From: Diabrotica undecimpunctata
Lineage: Eukaryota; Arthropoda; Insecta; Coleoptera; Chrysomelidae
DNA length: 64,000 bases
NCBI RefSeq assembly: GCF_040954645.1
Contig: NC_092804.1
Location: 40,763,753 to 40,827,752 of the forward strand
Direction: 5' to 3'
The number at the start of each line of letters is the position of its first letter. Position 1 is the first letter of the stretch. The notes under the pieces are model-generated. The model had not been told where the DNA came from and did not search any database. It worked only from the letters and a program-made list of their open reading frames with translations. The position numbers and the translations under genes were made by a program. Positions 10,708 through 19,910 of the stretch are shown here, piece by piece.

Positions 10708-11076
10708 TCAAATTTGTATCTTGGTATATAACATTCAATTTAAAACTTTTAAAAAGTGTCGTCCAAAATTTAGAGGTGCATAACGTAACGTTTTCGATCT
10801 AGATCTGATGATCCTCAGTACCTTCTTTTTGTACTTGAAGCTAACACTAAAATAGTAGCGGTGACATCAACGACCCTAGGTCGATGACAATGGATAAATA
10901 TTTTGACACTTAAAGAGCAACATGTTTCTTTGCTCGACTTGAACACGTGGTTCTTGTCAGTTAAAACGACACAATCCAAGTTGCACAACGTTACTTTATG
11001 CACCTGTAAATTTTGGACGACACTTTTAAAAAGTTTTAAATTGAATGTTTTATACCAAGATACAAATTTGAAGTGT
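10708..11076. repeat. inverted repeat, about 87-bp arms
   Basis: The left arm 10708-10793 and right arm 10987-11076 are close reverse complements, from CTTCAAATTTGTATCTTGGT to TGCATAACGTAACGTT and back. The 193-bp spacer contains no gene. Two overlapping frames of 111 and 62 codons are by-products of the symmetry. Confidence 0.85.
10788..10820 (-). ncRNA. hammerhead-ribozyme-like core motif 3
   Basis: On the minus strand CTGAGGA (10818-10812) fits the hammerhead core CUGANGA exactly. A GATC...GATC segment follows and then GAAAACGTT (10795-10787). The putative stem II is short and its loop is long, so this is weaker than the motifs behind the PLE. It lies at the inner end of the left arm of an inverted repeat. 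Confidence 0.3.
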
Positions 11077-11154
11077 TTTACTTCTGTATAAGTTATTAAA
11101 CTTATTTTAACCTTCAAGAGGTTTATTCCCAATAAAAAAATAACAAACATTTTA

Positions 11155-11884
11155 AATCTAGGCAGTAGATTATAAATGAAAACTATATGAAAATAAAATT
11201 ATATCTTATCCCAAATCTGTATATTAGGTAGTAAGTAGATTTTTATTGTAATTCAAAGATCAATAATAATTCACTTCACTGTTATTTAGTTCATAGATAA
11301 TCTTCACTGTCCAATAAAAAAATATATAAAATTGGTACAACCTGAATTATTCAAATGCCTTTGTGGCGCTGACGTGTAAAAAGGATATAATTTTTTTTCC
11401 TCTAGGTATTACGACTGAAGAAAACGTTGAATCTATAGTAGCAGAAACATAAAAGCTACCAAAAAATATATAGGATTGGGCGGCTAAGCAAACGGGATAT
11501 TCTTCGAATTGTTGGTTTCAGAACACATGCCATAAATCCATAGCTATTTAGATAACCTCGCGCCAATAAACTTAATTGTAGCAACTATTAGGGCTCTCGG
11601 TAAGGATCTGAAATAAATATTTATTTGAAAATATATTAGAGAAAAGGAATTTTTTGGCTTACTTTGTCAAGGGACAACTCAAACAAAATGTTCGTCTTGT
11701 TTGTTGGACGTACAAACAAAGAAAGAAAGATGAATGGCGAAGAGTTTACGAACGCTCGAATTTTGAGGCGGCCAAGGTCGGAACCATTAGGACTACAGTT
11801 TAATTCTCGGGGTAGGTTAGATGATTCCGCTCTCAGCATTGCAAGTTATTACTTTCGACTGATTTGGAATTAAAATAGTATTAA
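11155..11884. other. no recognised feature
   Basis: AT-rich DNA. Two overlapping frames at 11636-11873 on opposite strands show no known motif and are probably chance. Confidence 0.3.
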
Positions 11885-11961
11885 GCTATAGGAGACGAGG
11901 TATACCCTGGGCACCAGGTAGCTCGAGGACTATCATCGTTATCATATTTGTATTTAGTGAC
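11885..11961. repeat. tandem-repeat unit flanking copia, left part
   Basis: GGAGACGAGG...CACCAGGTAGCTCGAGGA...ATCATATTTGTATTTAGTGAC is the reverse complement of the 125-bp unit of 9515-9885. Copia inserted inside a run of such units; the remainder is at 16421-16570. Confidence 0.7.
11957..11961. repeat. copia target-site duplication, left copy (GTGAC)
   Basis: GTGAC directly precedes the LTR start at 11962 and is repeated at 16421-16425 just after the other LTR. Five bases is the usual copia duplication. Confidence 0.9.
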
Positions 11962-12230
11962 TGTTATAATTTAAGTTAGGTGAAGTCCTTCTTATAATTT
12001 GAAGACATCAAGAGACAAGGAAATATGTATTTTAGGAAATATGCACCAATAAACGTCTGGCCATCAACAATTATACTTTATTCCTTCTTATATACAGAGT
12101 AATACAAAACTTGACTGACAGTAGTTTATGACCTATTTTTGACATTACTCATTGAACTGTCAACAATGTCACTTCATATAGAACAACAACTATAGAACAA
12201 CATCCACTTTTTATGTTGGATATTCTAACA
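11962..12230 (-). repeat. copia 3' LTR
   Basis: 269 bp with TG...CA ends (TGTTAGAATATCC to TTATAACA on the minus strand). It lies after the polypurine tract and pairs with the LTR at 16153-16420. Confidence 0.93.
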
Positions 12231-12334
12231 CTCTCCCTTAACATGAAAAGTAGATAAGCTAAATAATAGACCTTAACAAAATAAACATTATTTTAAATTC
12301 AAATTCTGACAGATTAACTGCAATTTCTTTGAAT

Positions 12335-12720
12335 TTAACGCTTTGGCAATATATCAGCCACCATTTCATTTGTCGACATATATTTTAATTGAATATCATT
12401 GTTAGCTACTTTTTCACGAAGAAAATGATACTTGACATGAATATGTTTCGTTCTCTTATGGTATACTTGATTTTCCGATAACTTTATGGCACTTTTTATA
12501 TTCTCAGATTCCACAATTTCACCGATACCACTTTTTACTTCTTCGGAGTTTTCATTCACACTACAACATTCCGACTGATGTTGGTTCACTGATTTGGCTT
12601 TAACTTCAACAATTCGCAAATTGCATATAACCTCAGGTTTAAATCGTACGTCCGTGGCTTGATACGATTCTTCTTTCAGATGGAATCCATATCCTACAAC
12701 CATCCCTGTCATTTACATAA
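12335..12720 (-). pseudogene. copia pol: integrase C-terminal linker fused to RNase H end
   Basis: The N-terminal part (GYGFHLKEESYQATDVRF, then a Ser/Asn/Glu-rich run) looks like the variable linker after copia integrase. It joins at about VESE|NIKSAIKL straight onto the RNase H C-terminus: YHKRTKHIHVKYHFLREKV and STNEMVADILPKR, where copia elements have the conserved HIDxxxHxxR...ADxLTK signature. The whole RT palm, including the YVDD box, is therefore deleted between linker and RNase H. The catalytic Asp/Glu of RNase H upstream are also gone. The product would be inactive. Confidence 0.8.
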
Positions 12721-12725
12721 CCAAC

Positions 12726-13320
12726 TTAATAACCATGTATTGCCTTGTTATCAAATTTACTGCGAAGATTCTTGTTAACGTGAACATAACATTTAGTGCC
12801 AAATATTCTTAAATGTTTCAAACTTCCAATTGGCTTTCCATACCACAATTCATAGGGACTTTTACTTTCAATTGATAACTTTCCTGTGTGATTCAGAATG
12901 TACACTGCAGTATTGCATGCTTCTGCCCACAATTGCTTAGACAACTTACATGTATTTAACATGGAACGTGTACACTCTACAATGGTGCGGTTTTCCCTTT
13001 CAGCAATACCATTCTGCTGAGGTGTATAGGGTGGAGTGATACAATGCTCTATACCTCTCTTCGCAAGAAGTTCAGATACCTTTCGATTGTCAAACTTTCT
13101 CCCTCCATCGCATCTCAGTTGCTTTACTACATGGCCATTTGTACTAGCTTCATTTAAAAATTGTTCTAAGAAATTACATACCTCACTTTTGTGTTTCATA
13201 AAGAAAACTTTCCGAAACTTACTAAAGTCATCTTAAAAACATATGTAATAACGTGCTTTTCCCAGTGATTCTATAGGCATGGGTCCATTCACATCTGCAT
13301 GGATCTGCTCACCAGTGACT
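12726..13320 (-). pseudogene. copia integrase core
   Basis: The DDE core is readable: HADVNGPMPIES (first Asp, about 13305-13270), KDDFSKFRKVFFMKHKSEV, then QLRCDGGRKFDN (second Asp), ITPPYTPQQNGIAERENRTI (catalytic Glu in AERENR) and the downstream LWAEACNTAVYILNH, PYELWYGKPIGSLKHLRIFG. Integrase inserts the linear cDNA and would act in the nucleus. An in-frame stop before DDFS (near 13230) separates the first Asp from the rest, and the frame closes after NKAIHGY near 12726. Confidence 0.9.
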
Positions 13321-13325
13321 TGTGG

Positions 13326-13790
13326 TCAATTGATCCTAGATTTGAATGGCAATCTATGCATTTTTCCAATTGCACATCCATCGCAAAAGCTTTCTTTGCA
13401 CCCATCAATGTCTATATTCATTTTCTTCAATACCTTCTTTACATGTTGCTTATGCTGAAGACTAAATCTTTCATGGTACACTTGCAACATATCTGTTGAC
13501 TCTGCTAAGTTTACTTGAACGGGATTTGTCGGTTTCATAACACGTATATCAAGTGCATACAGGCCATTAATGAAGTATCCAGTCATTACAGATTCAAAAG
13601 TGTTTTTATCATATATATTTACACCTTTTTCATCAAGTACTGTAATAACACCCCTTTTTGAAGCAGCTTTCACAAAAAACAAATGAGCACTTGCTTCAGG
13701 AACATAAAAAACATTCTTCAAGTCAGCACCTTTCCATTTATTATTCAGATGCGTTTGAATTTTCACTGTTCCTTGTCCATGTGCTTACAT
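13326..13790 (-). pseudogene. copia protease-end/GAG-pre-integrase region
   Basis: The frame gives NVFYVPEASAHLFFVKAAS, corresponding to the segment after the copia protease, then the zinc-binding HHCC region that precedes integrase: YHERFSLQHKQHVKKVL and FCDGCAIGKMHRLPF. The His-His and Cys-Cys pairs are in the expected order. The protease DTG/DSG site is expected just upstream, at the SEATNH end of the frame around 13880, and is not well preserved. It runs into integrase at 13320. Confidence 0.85.
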
Positions 13791-13879
13791 ACATACATCC
13801 TTCTTACCAAGTGATATACTTTCTGGTTCAGCAAATTCTGTATAAGATGAGAAATATTGCTTATCTGTAGTGATATGAT

Positions 13880-14177
13880 TTGTGGCTTCACTGTCACAAT
13901 ACCATTTTCCAGCCTTCAATACAATTGTTAGATGAGGCACTTAAAACAACAGACAAAAAAGCAGTATCATTACTTTTATTCTTACCTAAATTCTCAGCTG
14001 AATTTTTCAACGGACACTCTTTCGCCCAATGGCCTAATTTCTTGCATTTATGACATGGAAATCTTTCTTTTGCACGATGTAAATTTTTCTTTGACTTCAT
14101 ACTTTGGTTCTGATTGTATTTTTCTGTCAAGCTATTGCGTATAACAAACGCAAAATATTCTACAGTACTTTGGTCAC
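13880..14177 (-). pseudogene. copia gag, C-terminal part with CCHC zinc knuckle
   Basis: RNSLTEKYNQNQ leads into FPCHKCKKLGHWAKECPLKN, a standard Cys-x2-Cys-x4-His-x4-Cys nucleocapsid knuckle that packages the RNA. The N-terminal part of gag lies at 15491-16070, displaced by the nested composite element. If the insert 14188-15480 and one copy of GTAATTCAAT are disregarded, one frame crosses the junction (LIEKLCTIELRD running on to QSTVEYFAFVIRN). Confidence 0.9.
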
Positions 14178-14187
14178 GTAATTCAAT
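14178..14187. repeat. target-site duplication of composite element B, left copy
   Basis: GTAATTCAAT is repeated exactly at 15481-15490. Copia gag reads through only when one copy is counted, which confirms it as target duplication. Confidence 0.92.
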
Positions 14188-14730
14188 TAATTACTATTTA
14201 ACTGGGAATAAGCCACAATTAAAGGTTAAAATACGTTTATTGACGTTTCAATTTCCACTTCGGAAATCGTTCTCAAAATACAAACATTAGTGAAAATATG
14301 AGTTATTTTTGGGGTTGGCAGTGTACTTCTTTGTTTAGATTTCTAAAGAACAAGCGGTATACTTTTATATATAATTGTTGTGTAAATTTTTACAAAATTG
14401 ATTGTGTAACCTACGGCAGCTGGTTTTGTTTATTCGCTGTGAAACATTTTGCATTCGATTCGGGAAAGTGTCAGAAAAGTTTGTGAACAAAATTCATGGT
14501 AGTAAATTGAGAAAAATGCGTTTTCAAAGTGCATAGAAAATTAAAAATTTGCAACTTGGAAAATATTGACTGGAATTAGTTTAATTATGTTAGTCGGGGT
14601 TTTCGAGGTTACTGAATTCTAATATGTTAACGATGATCCTCGAGCTACCTGGTTCCTCCTGGTCTCCTGGAGTATGTTAATATTATTCTAAAGCAATTGA
14701 CAGTCAGAACTCGTGGGTTTTTAAGGTCAC

Positions 14731-14996
14731 TGTTAGAATATCCAACATAAAAAGTGAATGTTGTCCTATAGTTGTTTTATATGAAGTGACATTGTAGACA
14801 GTTCAATGAGTAATGTCAAAAATAGTTCATAAACTACTGTCAGTCAAGTTTTCTATTGTTCTGTATGTAAGAAGGAATAAAATATAATTGTTGATGGCCA
14901 GACGTTTATTGGTGTATATTTCCTAAAATATACATTTCCTTGTCTCTTGATGTCTTCAAACCAGAAGAAGGACTTCACCTAACTTAAATTATAACA
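14731..14996 (+). repeat. extra copia LTR copy inside composite element B
   Basis: 266 bp, TGTTAGAATATCC to TTATAACA. It is preceded by GTCAC (14726-14730), the same five bases that flank the host copia's 5' LTR, and by the same outside sequence. It is an LTR captured with its original flank, not a separate copia insertion. Confidence 0.9.
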
Positions 14997-15016
14997 GGTT
15001 TTGGGCCCAGTCCACG
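14997..15016 (+). promoter_or_regulatory. copia-type primer-binding site
   Basis: GGTTTTGGGCCCAGTCC follows the LTR directly. Copia elements prime from an internal half of initiator tRNA-Met at a site reading GGTTATGGGCCCAGT, so this is a one-base variant. The same site in the resident copia (just below 16153 on the minus strand) is more damaged, showing GTTGTGCCCAGTCC. Confidence 0.75.
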
Positions 15017-15086
15017 TATGAACTGTGAACAGGTTAGGTTCGTACTTCATTCAGTTGTGTTTGTTGTTATTGTCGGTGAATAAAAT

Positions 15087-15349
15087 ATGGCGACCAGCAA
15101 TAACGATTATAAAATTCAAATTCAAGTAAAATTCAGAATCCTCGACAAACTCGAGGGTTCTGAAGACTGGGCAAAGTGGAAATGGCACGTTTTGATGTTA
15201 TTACGTTCGTATGCACTTGAGGACATTGTAAACGGTATGTGTAGGTGTCCTGAGGTTAGTGAAGATTCAACTTCAGCGGAAATACAGAAGCATTAGCAAT
15301 GTTTGTTAGCAGGTACGCTAGGAAAAACTGTTGCCGAGCTCGTGTTGAA
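15087..15349 (+). pseudogene. captured copia gag start
   Basis: MATSNNDYKIQIQVKFRILD, then EDWAKWKWHVLMLLRSYALE, is the N-terminus of copia gag. A TAG after AEIQKH (15294-15296) breaks it, and the copy stops in the middle of LAGTLGKTVAELVL where the right arm begins. It parallels the minus-strand gag at 15821-16050 with scattered substitutions (for example RCPEVSEDST against KCHEVSEDAT). Confidence 0.9.
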
Positions 15350-15480
15350 GTTTGTTTCCGAAGTGGAAATTGAAACGTCAATAAACGTATTTTAACCTTT
15401 AATTGTGGCTTATTCCCAGTTAAATAGTAATTAATTTAAAATGCCACAAGAAAATAGCTTCAGAACAATATTAAGAAACC

Positions 15481-15490
15481 GTAATTCAAT
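15481..15490. repeat. target-site duplication of composite element B, right copy
   Basis: GTAATTCAAT, identical to 14178-14187. Confidence 0.92.
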
Positions 15491-16070
15491 GGTACACAAT
15501 TTCTCAATCAGTCAATTCAAAGTTTGATTTTTTGATGGTATCGTGTCCCACAAATCTGAAATTATCATAGTCCTTACCCAAAGTTGATAAGATCCGACCT
15601 TTTAACATTCTTTCGGATAAAACATTTTCATCATGCTTTTGCAGTTCATCATTCAAATCTACAAACAGTTTCTGCAACGTCGCAACATGTATACTAATAT
15701 CTTTTTTTTTCATCACGTTGGAGTCTATAAAAGGCTTCAATTAACATGTTTAGCCGTTGCGTACTGCTACGTTTAAATCTCGTACGCAATTTGTCCCATA
15801 TTTCACCAGCGTGAGTATACGTCAACACCAGCTCGGCAACAGTTTTTCCTAGCGTACCTGCTAACAAACATTGCTGATGCTTCTGTATTTCCGCTGAAGT
15901 TGCATCTTCACTAACCTCATGACACTTACACATACCGTTTACAATGTCTTCAAGTGCATACGAACGTAATAACATCGAAACGTGCCATTTCCACTTTGCC
16001 CAGTCTTCAGGACGCTCGAGTTTGTCAACTTAAATTTTATAATCGTTATTGCTAGTCGCCATATTTTATT
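15491..16070 (-). pseudogene. copia gag, N-terminal part
   Basis: Reading leftward from about 16061 the frame is MATSNNDYKI, a stop and small shift, KLERPEDWAKWKWHVSMLL, then EIWDKLRTRFKRSSTQRLNM and IHVATLQKLFVDLNDELQKH, ending in the segment cut by the composite element. This is the capsid-like UBN2/retrotran_gag part of a copia polyprotein. A frameshift near 15730 and another near 15510 break the frame. The ATG lies about 90 bp downstream of the 5' LTR, a normal leader length. Confidence 0.88.
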
Positions 16071-16152
16071 CACCGATAATAACAACAAACAAAACTGAAT
16101 TAAGTACGAACCTAACCTGTTCACAGTTCACACGTGGACTGGGCACAACATT

Positions 16153-16420
16153 TGTTATAATTTAAGTTAGGTCAAGTCCTCCTTCTAGTTTGAAGACATC
16201 AAGAGACAAGTAAATATGTATATTTTAGGAAATATACACCAATAAACGTCTGGCCATCAACAATTATACTTTATTCCTTCTTACATACAGAACAATACAA
16301 AACTTGACTGACAGTAGTTTATGACCTATTTTTGACATTACTTATTGAACTGTCAACAATGTCACTTCATATAGAACAACTATAGGACAACATCCACTTT
16401 TTATGTTGGATATTCTAACA
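16153..16420 (-). repeat. copia 5' LTR
   Basis: 268 bp, pairs with 11962-12230. On the minus strand it starts at 16420 (TGTTAGAATATCC), and the damaged primer-binding site follows below 16153. Confidence 0.93.
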
Positions 16421-16570
16421 GTGACCTTAAAAACCCACGAGTTCTGACTGTCAATTGATTTAGAATAATATTAACATACTCCAGGAGACCAGGAAGAACA
16501 AGGTAGCTAGAGGATCATCGTTAACATATTCGTATTCAGTAACCCCGAAAACCCCCGACTAACATAAATA
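16421..16570. repeat. GTGAC duplication and 125-bp repeat unit flanking copia, right part
   Basis: GTGAC at 16421-16425 completes the copia duplication. The following bases are the reverse complement of the tandem unit at 9515-9885 (ACTCCAGGAGACC, GGTAGCT.GAGGATCATCG, CCCCGAAAACCCCCG). Confidence 0.8.
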
Positions 16571-17476
16571 AACTAATTCCAGTCAATATTTTCTAAGTTG
16601 CAAATTTTTTATTTTCTATGCACTTTGGAAACGCATTTTTCTCATTTTACTACCATGAATTTTGTTCACAAACTTTTCTGACACTTTACCGAATCGAATG
16701 CAAATTGTTTCACAGCGAATAAACAAAACCAGCTGCCATAGGTTACACAATCAATTTTGTAAAAATTTACACAACAATTATATATAAAAGTATACCGCTT
16801 GTTCTTCAGAAATCTAAACAAAGAAGTACACTGCCAACCCCAAAAATAACTCATATTTAATTTATCAGCATTTTCAGAAAATCGAAGTTTTACCCCATCT
16901 TCATGCATTTTTTATTAAGATTTTCGGTGTAGTGTTCTAAAAACCTCCTTTACATTTTACGTGGTCTACAAACCATTTGGAACTTGAAATATTTATAATC
17001 TAAAGAAACGGCATGTTTTATAGTAATCTAGAAAAATAATTTAAAGTAGTCTGCTTTTTTTGTTTTTAATTTTAAATATGACTGTCCTAAAATTTACTTT
17101 TAATCCACTTTTAAGTTTTTTATTTAAACAAACAAAATCTTAAACGCACTGATAAAGTTAAATAAGAACAAAAAATTTCACAGCAAACCAAATTAATTAG
17201 TAATTAGTTTTTATTGATTAGCGGTATCAAAGGAACGACAAGGCACCAAAACAATGTATCATCAGAACCAGTGGCGTATTTTTCGCATGTAAAAATATCA
17301 AAATTTTATTATCATTTTCATAATGTCTATCAGTTTAGAAACATTTACACATGAATAAAACAATTTTTCGAGATTCGAGATTTTCGAGAATCTCGAGCCC
17401 AACATCTTGTCTCGTCTTAAAACGTAATAAAAATTTTTTGTCTTGATCTCGTCTCGAATTCGAACTTTTAGTTGTA
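16571..17476. other. copia outside flank, AT-rich, no gene
   Basis: The part up to 16857 has an inverted, diverged copy at 14300-14590. The minus frame at 16666-16908 and the plus frame at 14298-14486 are the same non-coding sequence twice. A TCGAGAT-rich stretch at 17367-17470 can fold on itself. Confidence 0.5.
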
Positions 17477-17590
17477 AGTTTTAGCGTAGTATTTAATAAA
17501 TTTATACCTCTGTAGTTTTCTGGCTTTCTTTATCTCTTTTTGTGAATAGTAGAATTAGTTCACTTGTTGTTCATTCTTCCCTAAAATTGA
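17477..17590 (-). pseudogene. small non-LTR RT fragment
   Basis: Minus-strand reading gives a short stretch parallel to the finger region of the RT at 60240-61545. The two share the sequence TTTAGCGTAGTATTTAA(T/C)AA and the motif around TTATACCTCTGTAGTTT. It is only about 110 bp and has stops. Confidence 0.5.
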
Positions 17591-17636
17591 ACATACTAAT
17601 TTCCCCAAAAAAAGGGGAGAGACTGCAGCAAACACT

Positions 17637-19672
17637 AAGTGCTTCTAAATGGATATGACGCATAGTAGTAAGCAGGCTTGGAATATAATCAAAAAACTTA
17701 TAAATGGTGATCTCACAGAGATGAAAGAGCTATGTGCAATAACGCCAAATCAGATAGCCCACCAACTGCTTCTGAATGGCAAAACAAACATTCGTTGCAA
17801 AGCGCCAAAGACTATAAGAGCTTAAGACCAGGAAACAACTCTCTTGCGAAACCCATTTACCATCGAAGAGCTCAACAATGGTATTAACTGTATGAAAAAT
17901 GGAAAATCACCGGGGGTGGACAAAATCCTAACAGAGCAGATAAAACACCTCGGGCAAAAAGCGAGACAATGGGTGCTCGATATATTTAACATCTGTCGCT
18001 CTACCTACCAGATTCCAAAACTGTGGCGTAAATCAAAAGTAGCCCTTCTGAAACCTGGGGAAGACCCTAAGCTACCGAGTAGCTACCGTCCAATAACTCT
18101 GTTATGCTTATGCCATCTGTATAAATTGTATGAATGCCTCATTTTAAACCGCATCCAGGAAACATTAGATGCAAAACTAATCCCACAACAAGCAGGCTTC
18201 AGACCAGGTAAATCATGCACAGGCCAAGTGCTGGGCCTAACAGAATACATAGAGGAGGGATTTGAGCAGAAAGAGATAGTGGGAGTAGCCTTCATAGACC
18301 TCACAGCGGTCTATGATACGATAAACCACAGAATCTTGCTAACTAAGATCTATAACACTTGACTATGACCTGGTAAATATCAGTAGATCACTGTTGTGTA
18401 ATAGACGTTTCTACGTTGTGCTAAATGGAAAGAAGAGCAGATAGAGAACCCAAAAAAATATCCTACCTCAAGGAAGCGTTCTGGCACCGTCCTTATTTAA
18501 CATCTACACCAACGACCAACCAATGCACCCCCAGACTGAGAGTTTTGTCTACGCTGACGACCTTGGTATAGCCGTAAAGGGGAAAACACTCACACAAGTA
18601 GAGTCGACAATGGAAGAGGATTTAAACATGATGTCAACTTACTAAAAAACAAAACTCATTAAAGCCAAACACTACTAAAACCCAAGTATGTGCATTCCAT
18701 CTCAACAACCAACTGGCGCATGTAAAACTGAATGTTTCTTGGGAGGGACAACGCATGAAACATACTGATAGGCCCAAATATCTTGGAGTAATACTAGACC
18801 GGTCACTTTCTTTCTCCCCTTCCTTTTACCCTAATGAGGGTGTCGGATCTAGACCGGTCACTAACGTATAAATACCACTGTTAGAGCACAAGAAAAAAGG
18901 TTTCTATGAAAAACAACCTTCTCCGGAAACTTGTAGGGAGCAAGTAGGGTGCAAACCCCCAGGTTTTGAAGATAACACCTGAGGCCGTATGTTTCTCAAC
19001 AGGGGATTATGCTTGTTCCTTCTGGGGTAGATCTAGACACGCCCAATAAGTCACCACGGTGTTAAATGAAACAGTGTAGAATAATTACCTGTTGTATGAA
19101 GCCTACCCCTCTACCCTACCACTGTACCGGGTAGCTGGATTCGCATCACCAGACGACCGTAGATGCGCCTCACAATATGTGGAGAAGTTCAGGCAAAAGT
19201 TTTGATGAAAGGCACCAATTATACGGGTTTGACGAACTGCCAGGAATCAGCCGACTTAAATCAAGAAAAAGGTTTATGAGAAATGTCAGCGCCGAACCAC
19301 CCGAACTGTTCCCCCTACATCCAGAACGACCTAATGGAAGGTAACTTGGACTGGAGAACCTGGCGGACACTCAATCGCATACGAACAGGTGTTGCCCCTG
19401 TAAAACAGAACCTCAATAAATGGAGCATCAAGACAGACGGCGACGCACTTTGTGAATGTGGGGAAACACAGAACGTGGAGCACCTAAGAGTATGCAGACT
19501 TTGCCCATCACAGTGCACCCTCGATGATTTATGGCTCGCAAATACAAAGGGTGTAGACGTAGCCCGATATTGGGCAGAAAAACTGCAGTCGGATCCAGAC
19601 AGGAAAAGTAAAAGTAAGTCTCCAAAAAAAGACAAAATTCATGGTTATAACAGCAAATTTAGTAAGGTATAA
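17637..19672 (+). pseudogene. non-LTR reverse transcriptase (Jockey/R1-like), linker to C-terminus
   Basis: The reading starts in the EN-RT linker (KQAWNIIKKLINGDL, 17680). The RT follows: NPFTIEELNNGINCMKNGKSPGVD, LLKPGEDPKLPSSYRPITLL, QQAGFRPGKSCTGQVLGLTE, FIDLTAVYDTINHRIL (catalytic Asp of FIDL; AVYD where AYD is usual), a stop at 18361, ILPQGSVLAPSLFNIYTND, FVYADDLGIAVKG as the YADD box (18546-18584) and PKYLGVILDRSL. The C-terminus (19283-19672) has a zinc-like ALCECGETQNVEHLRVCRLC and AKLPSQ-type end. Stops and frameshifts near 18361, 18640, 18830-18960 and 19205 kill it. EN is absent. A 41-bp insertion with a 14-bp duplication sits at 18808-18848. Confidence 0.82.
18794..18862. repeat. 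41-bp insertion with 14-bp target duplication
   Basis: CTAGACCGGTCACT occurs at 18794-18807 and again at 18849-18862. Counting one copy keeps the RT thumb segment VILDRSL in register, so the 41 bp between them are a later insertion. Confidence 0.75.
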
Positions 19673-19675
19673 ATT

Positions 19676-19910
19676 GGAGTGTGAAACAGATAATAGAAAA
19701 AGTGATAGAGTTTAAATATCTAGGCATCACACTACCTAGCTACGGAAAGCTCAAAACAGAAGTGGAAGATCAAGTCAATAGAGACCAATAGTGGCATACG
19801 CGGCAGAAACACGACCTGACATAGAGAGGATAAAAATAATGTTAGGAACAGCAGATATGAAAACTCTTAGAAAAATTGATGGTAAGATACTATTCGATTT
19901 CCACCGCAAA
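19676..19910 (+). pseudogene. short C-terminal fragment of another non-LTR RT
   Basis: VIEFKYLGITLPSYGKLKTE, then a shift to PIVAYAAETRPDIERIKIML and ADMKTLRKIDGKILF, correspond to the thumb/connection part of an RTE/Jockey-like ORF2 (the usual YG.ETW block here reads YAAET). It is 5'-truncated and frameshifted. It lies directly after the preceding RT copy but in a different family, judging by sequence. Confidence 0.6.

Larger units (their letters stand above)
10458..11144 (-). mobile_element. composite element A, with foldback cargo
   Basis: Read on the minus strand, one end (11144 downward) is a TTAttttttTATTGGGAATAA-type arm and the other (ending at 10458) closes with CTTCAGAACAATAA. Both ends match the termini of elements at 14188-15480 and 57221-58499. 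A perfect 10-bp target duplication AAACATTTTA flanks it. Within it, 10509-10566 and 10590-10640 are arm sequences (TTTATTGACGTTT, GATTTCCGAAGTGGAAATT). The cargo is an inverted pair, 10708-10793 and 10987-11076, with a spacer that includes a hammerhead-like core. No coding frame longer than chance. Its maintained boundaries and duplication make it a real insertion, not a random repeat cluster. Confidence 0.7.
14188..15480 (+). mobile_element. composite element B, carrying a copy of the neighbouring copia 5' end
   Basis: It is a 1293-bp insertion in copia gag with a perfect 10-bp duplication. The left arm (14188-14287) begins TAATTACTATTTAACTGGG and holds TTTATTGACGTTTC and a hairpin half. The right arm (15350-15480) is its inverse, extended by about 45 bp through GCCACAAGAAAATAG to TTCAGAACAATA and ten more bases. 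Between them, 14300-15349 is a diverged reverse-complement copy of 15821-16857: outside flank of the copia element, its LTR junction with GTCAC, the whole 5' LTR, the primer-binding site and the start of gag. It has no coding capacity of its own. The closest relatives here are 10458-11144 and 57221-58499. Confidence 0.88.
11962..16420 (-). mobile_element. copia LTR retrotransposon, defective, with a nested insertion
   Basis: Two LTRs of 269 and 268 bp, each TGTTAGAATATCC...AATTATAACA on the minus strand, flank gag and pol pieces in the order gag, CCHC knuckle, pre-integrase, integrase, RNase H end. A GTGAC duplication marks both outer edges. By eye the LTRs differ by about 11 substitutions and two short indels (about 4%). 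The polypurine tract AAGGGAGAG sits against the 3' LTR (12231-12239). The reverse-transcriptase core is missing, and gag is interrupted by the 1293-bp composite element at 14188-15480. Without that insertion the element would be about 3.2 kb, so it has lost well over a kilobase relative to full copia elements and could only move with help from another copy. Confidence 0.93.

Noticed and set aside
10815..11150. 111-codon minus frame
   Set aside because: It lies across the inverted repeat and spacer of composite element A; no similarity to a protein family.
14298..14486. 62-codon plus frame and its 80-codon mirror at 16666-16908
   Set aside because: They are the same non-coding flank present twice because of the captured segment; no codon-level constraint or motif.
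17367..17470. TCGAGAT-rich segment as a regulatory or satellite array
   Set aside because: Only a few irregular units; no periodicity.
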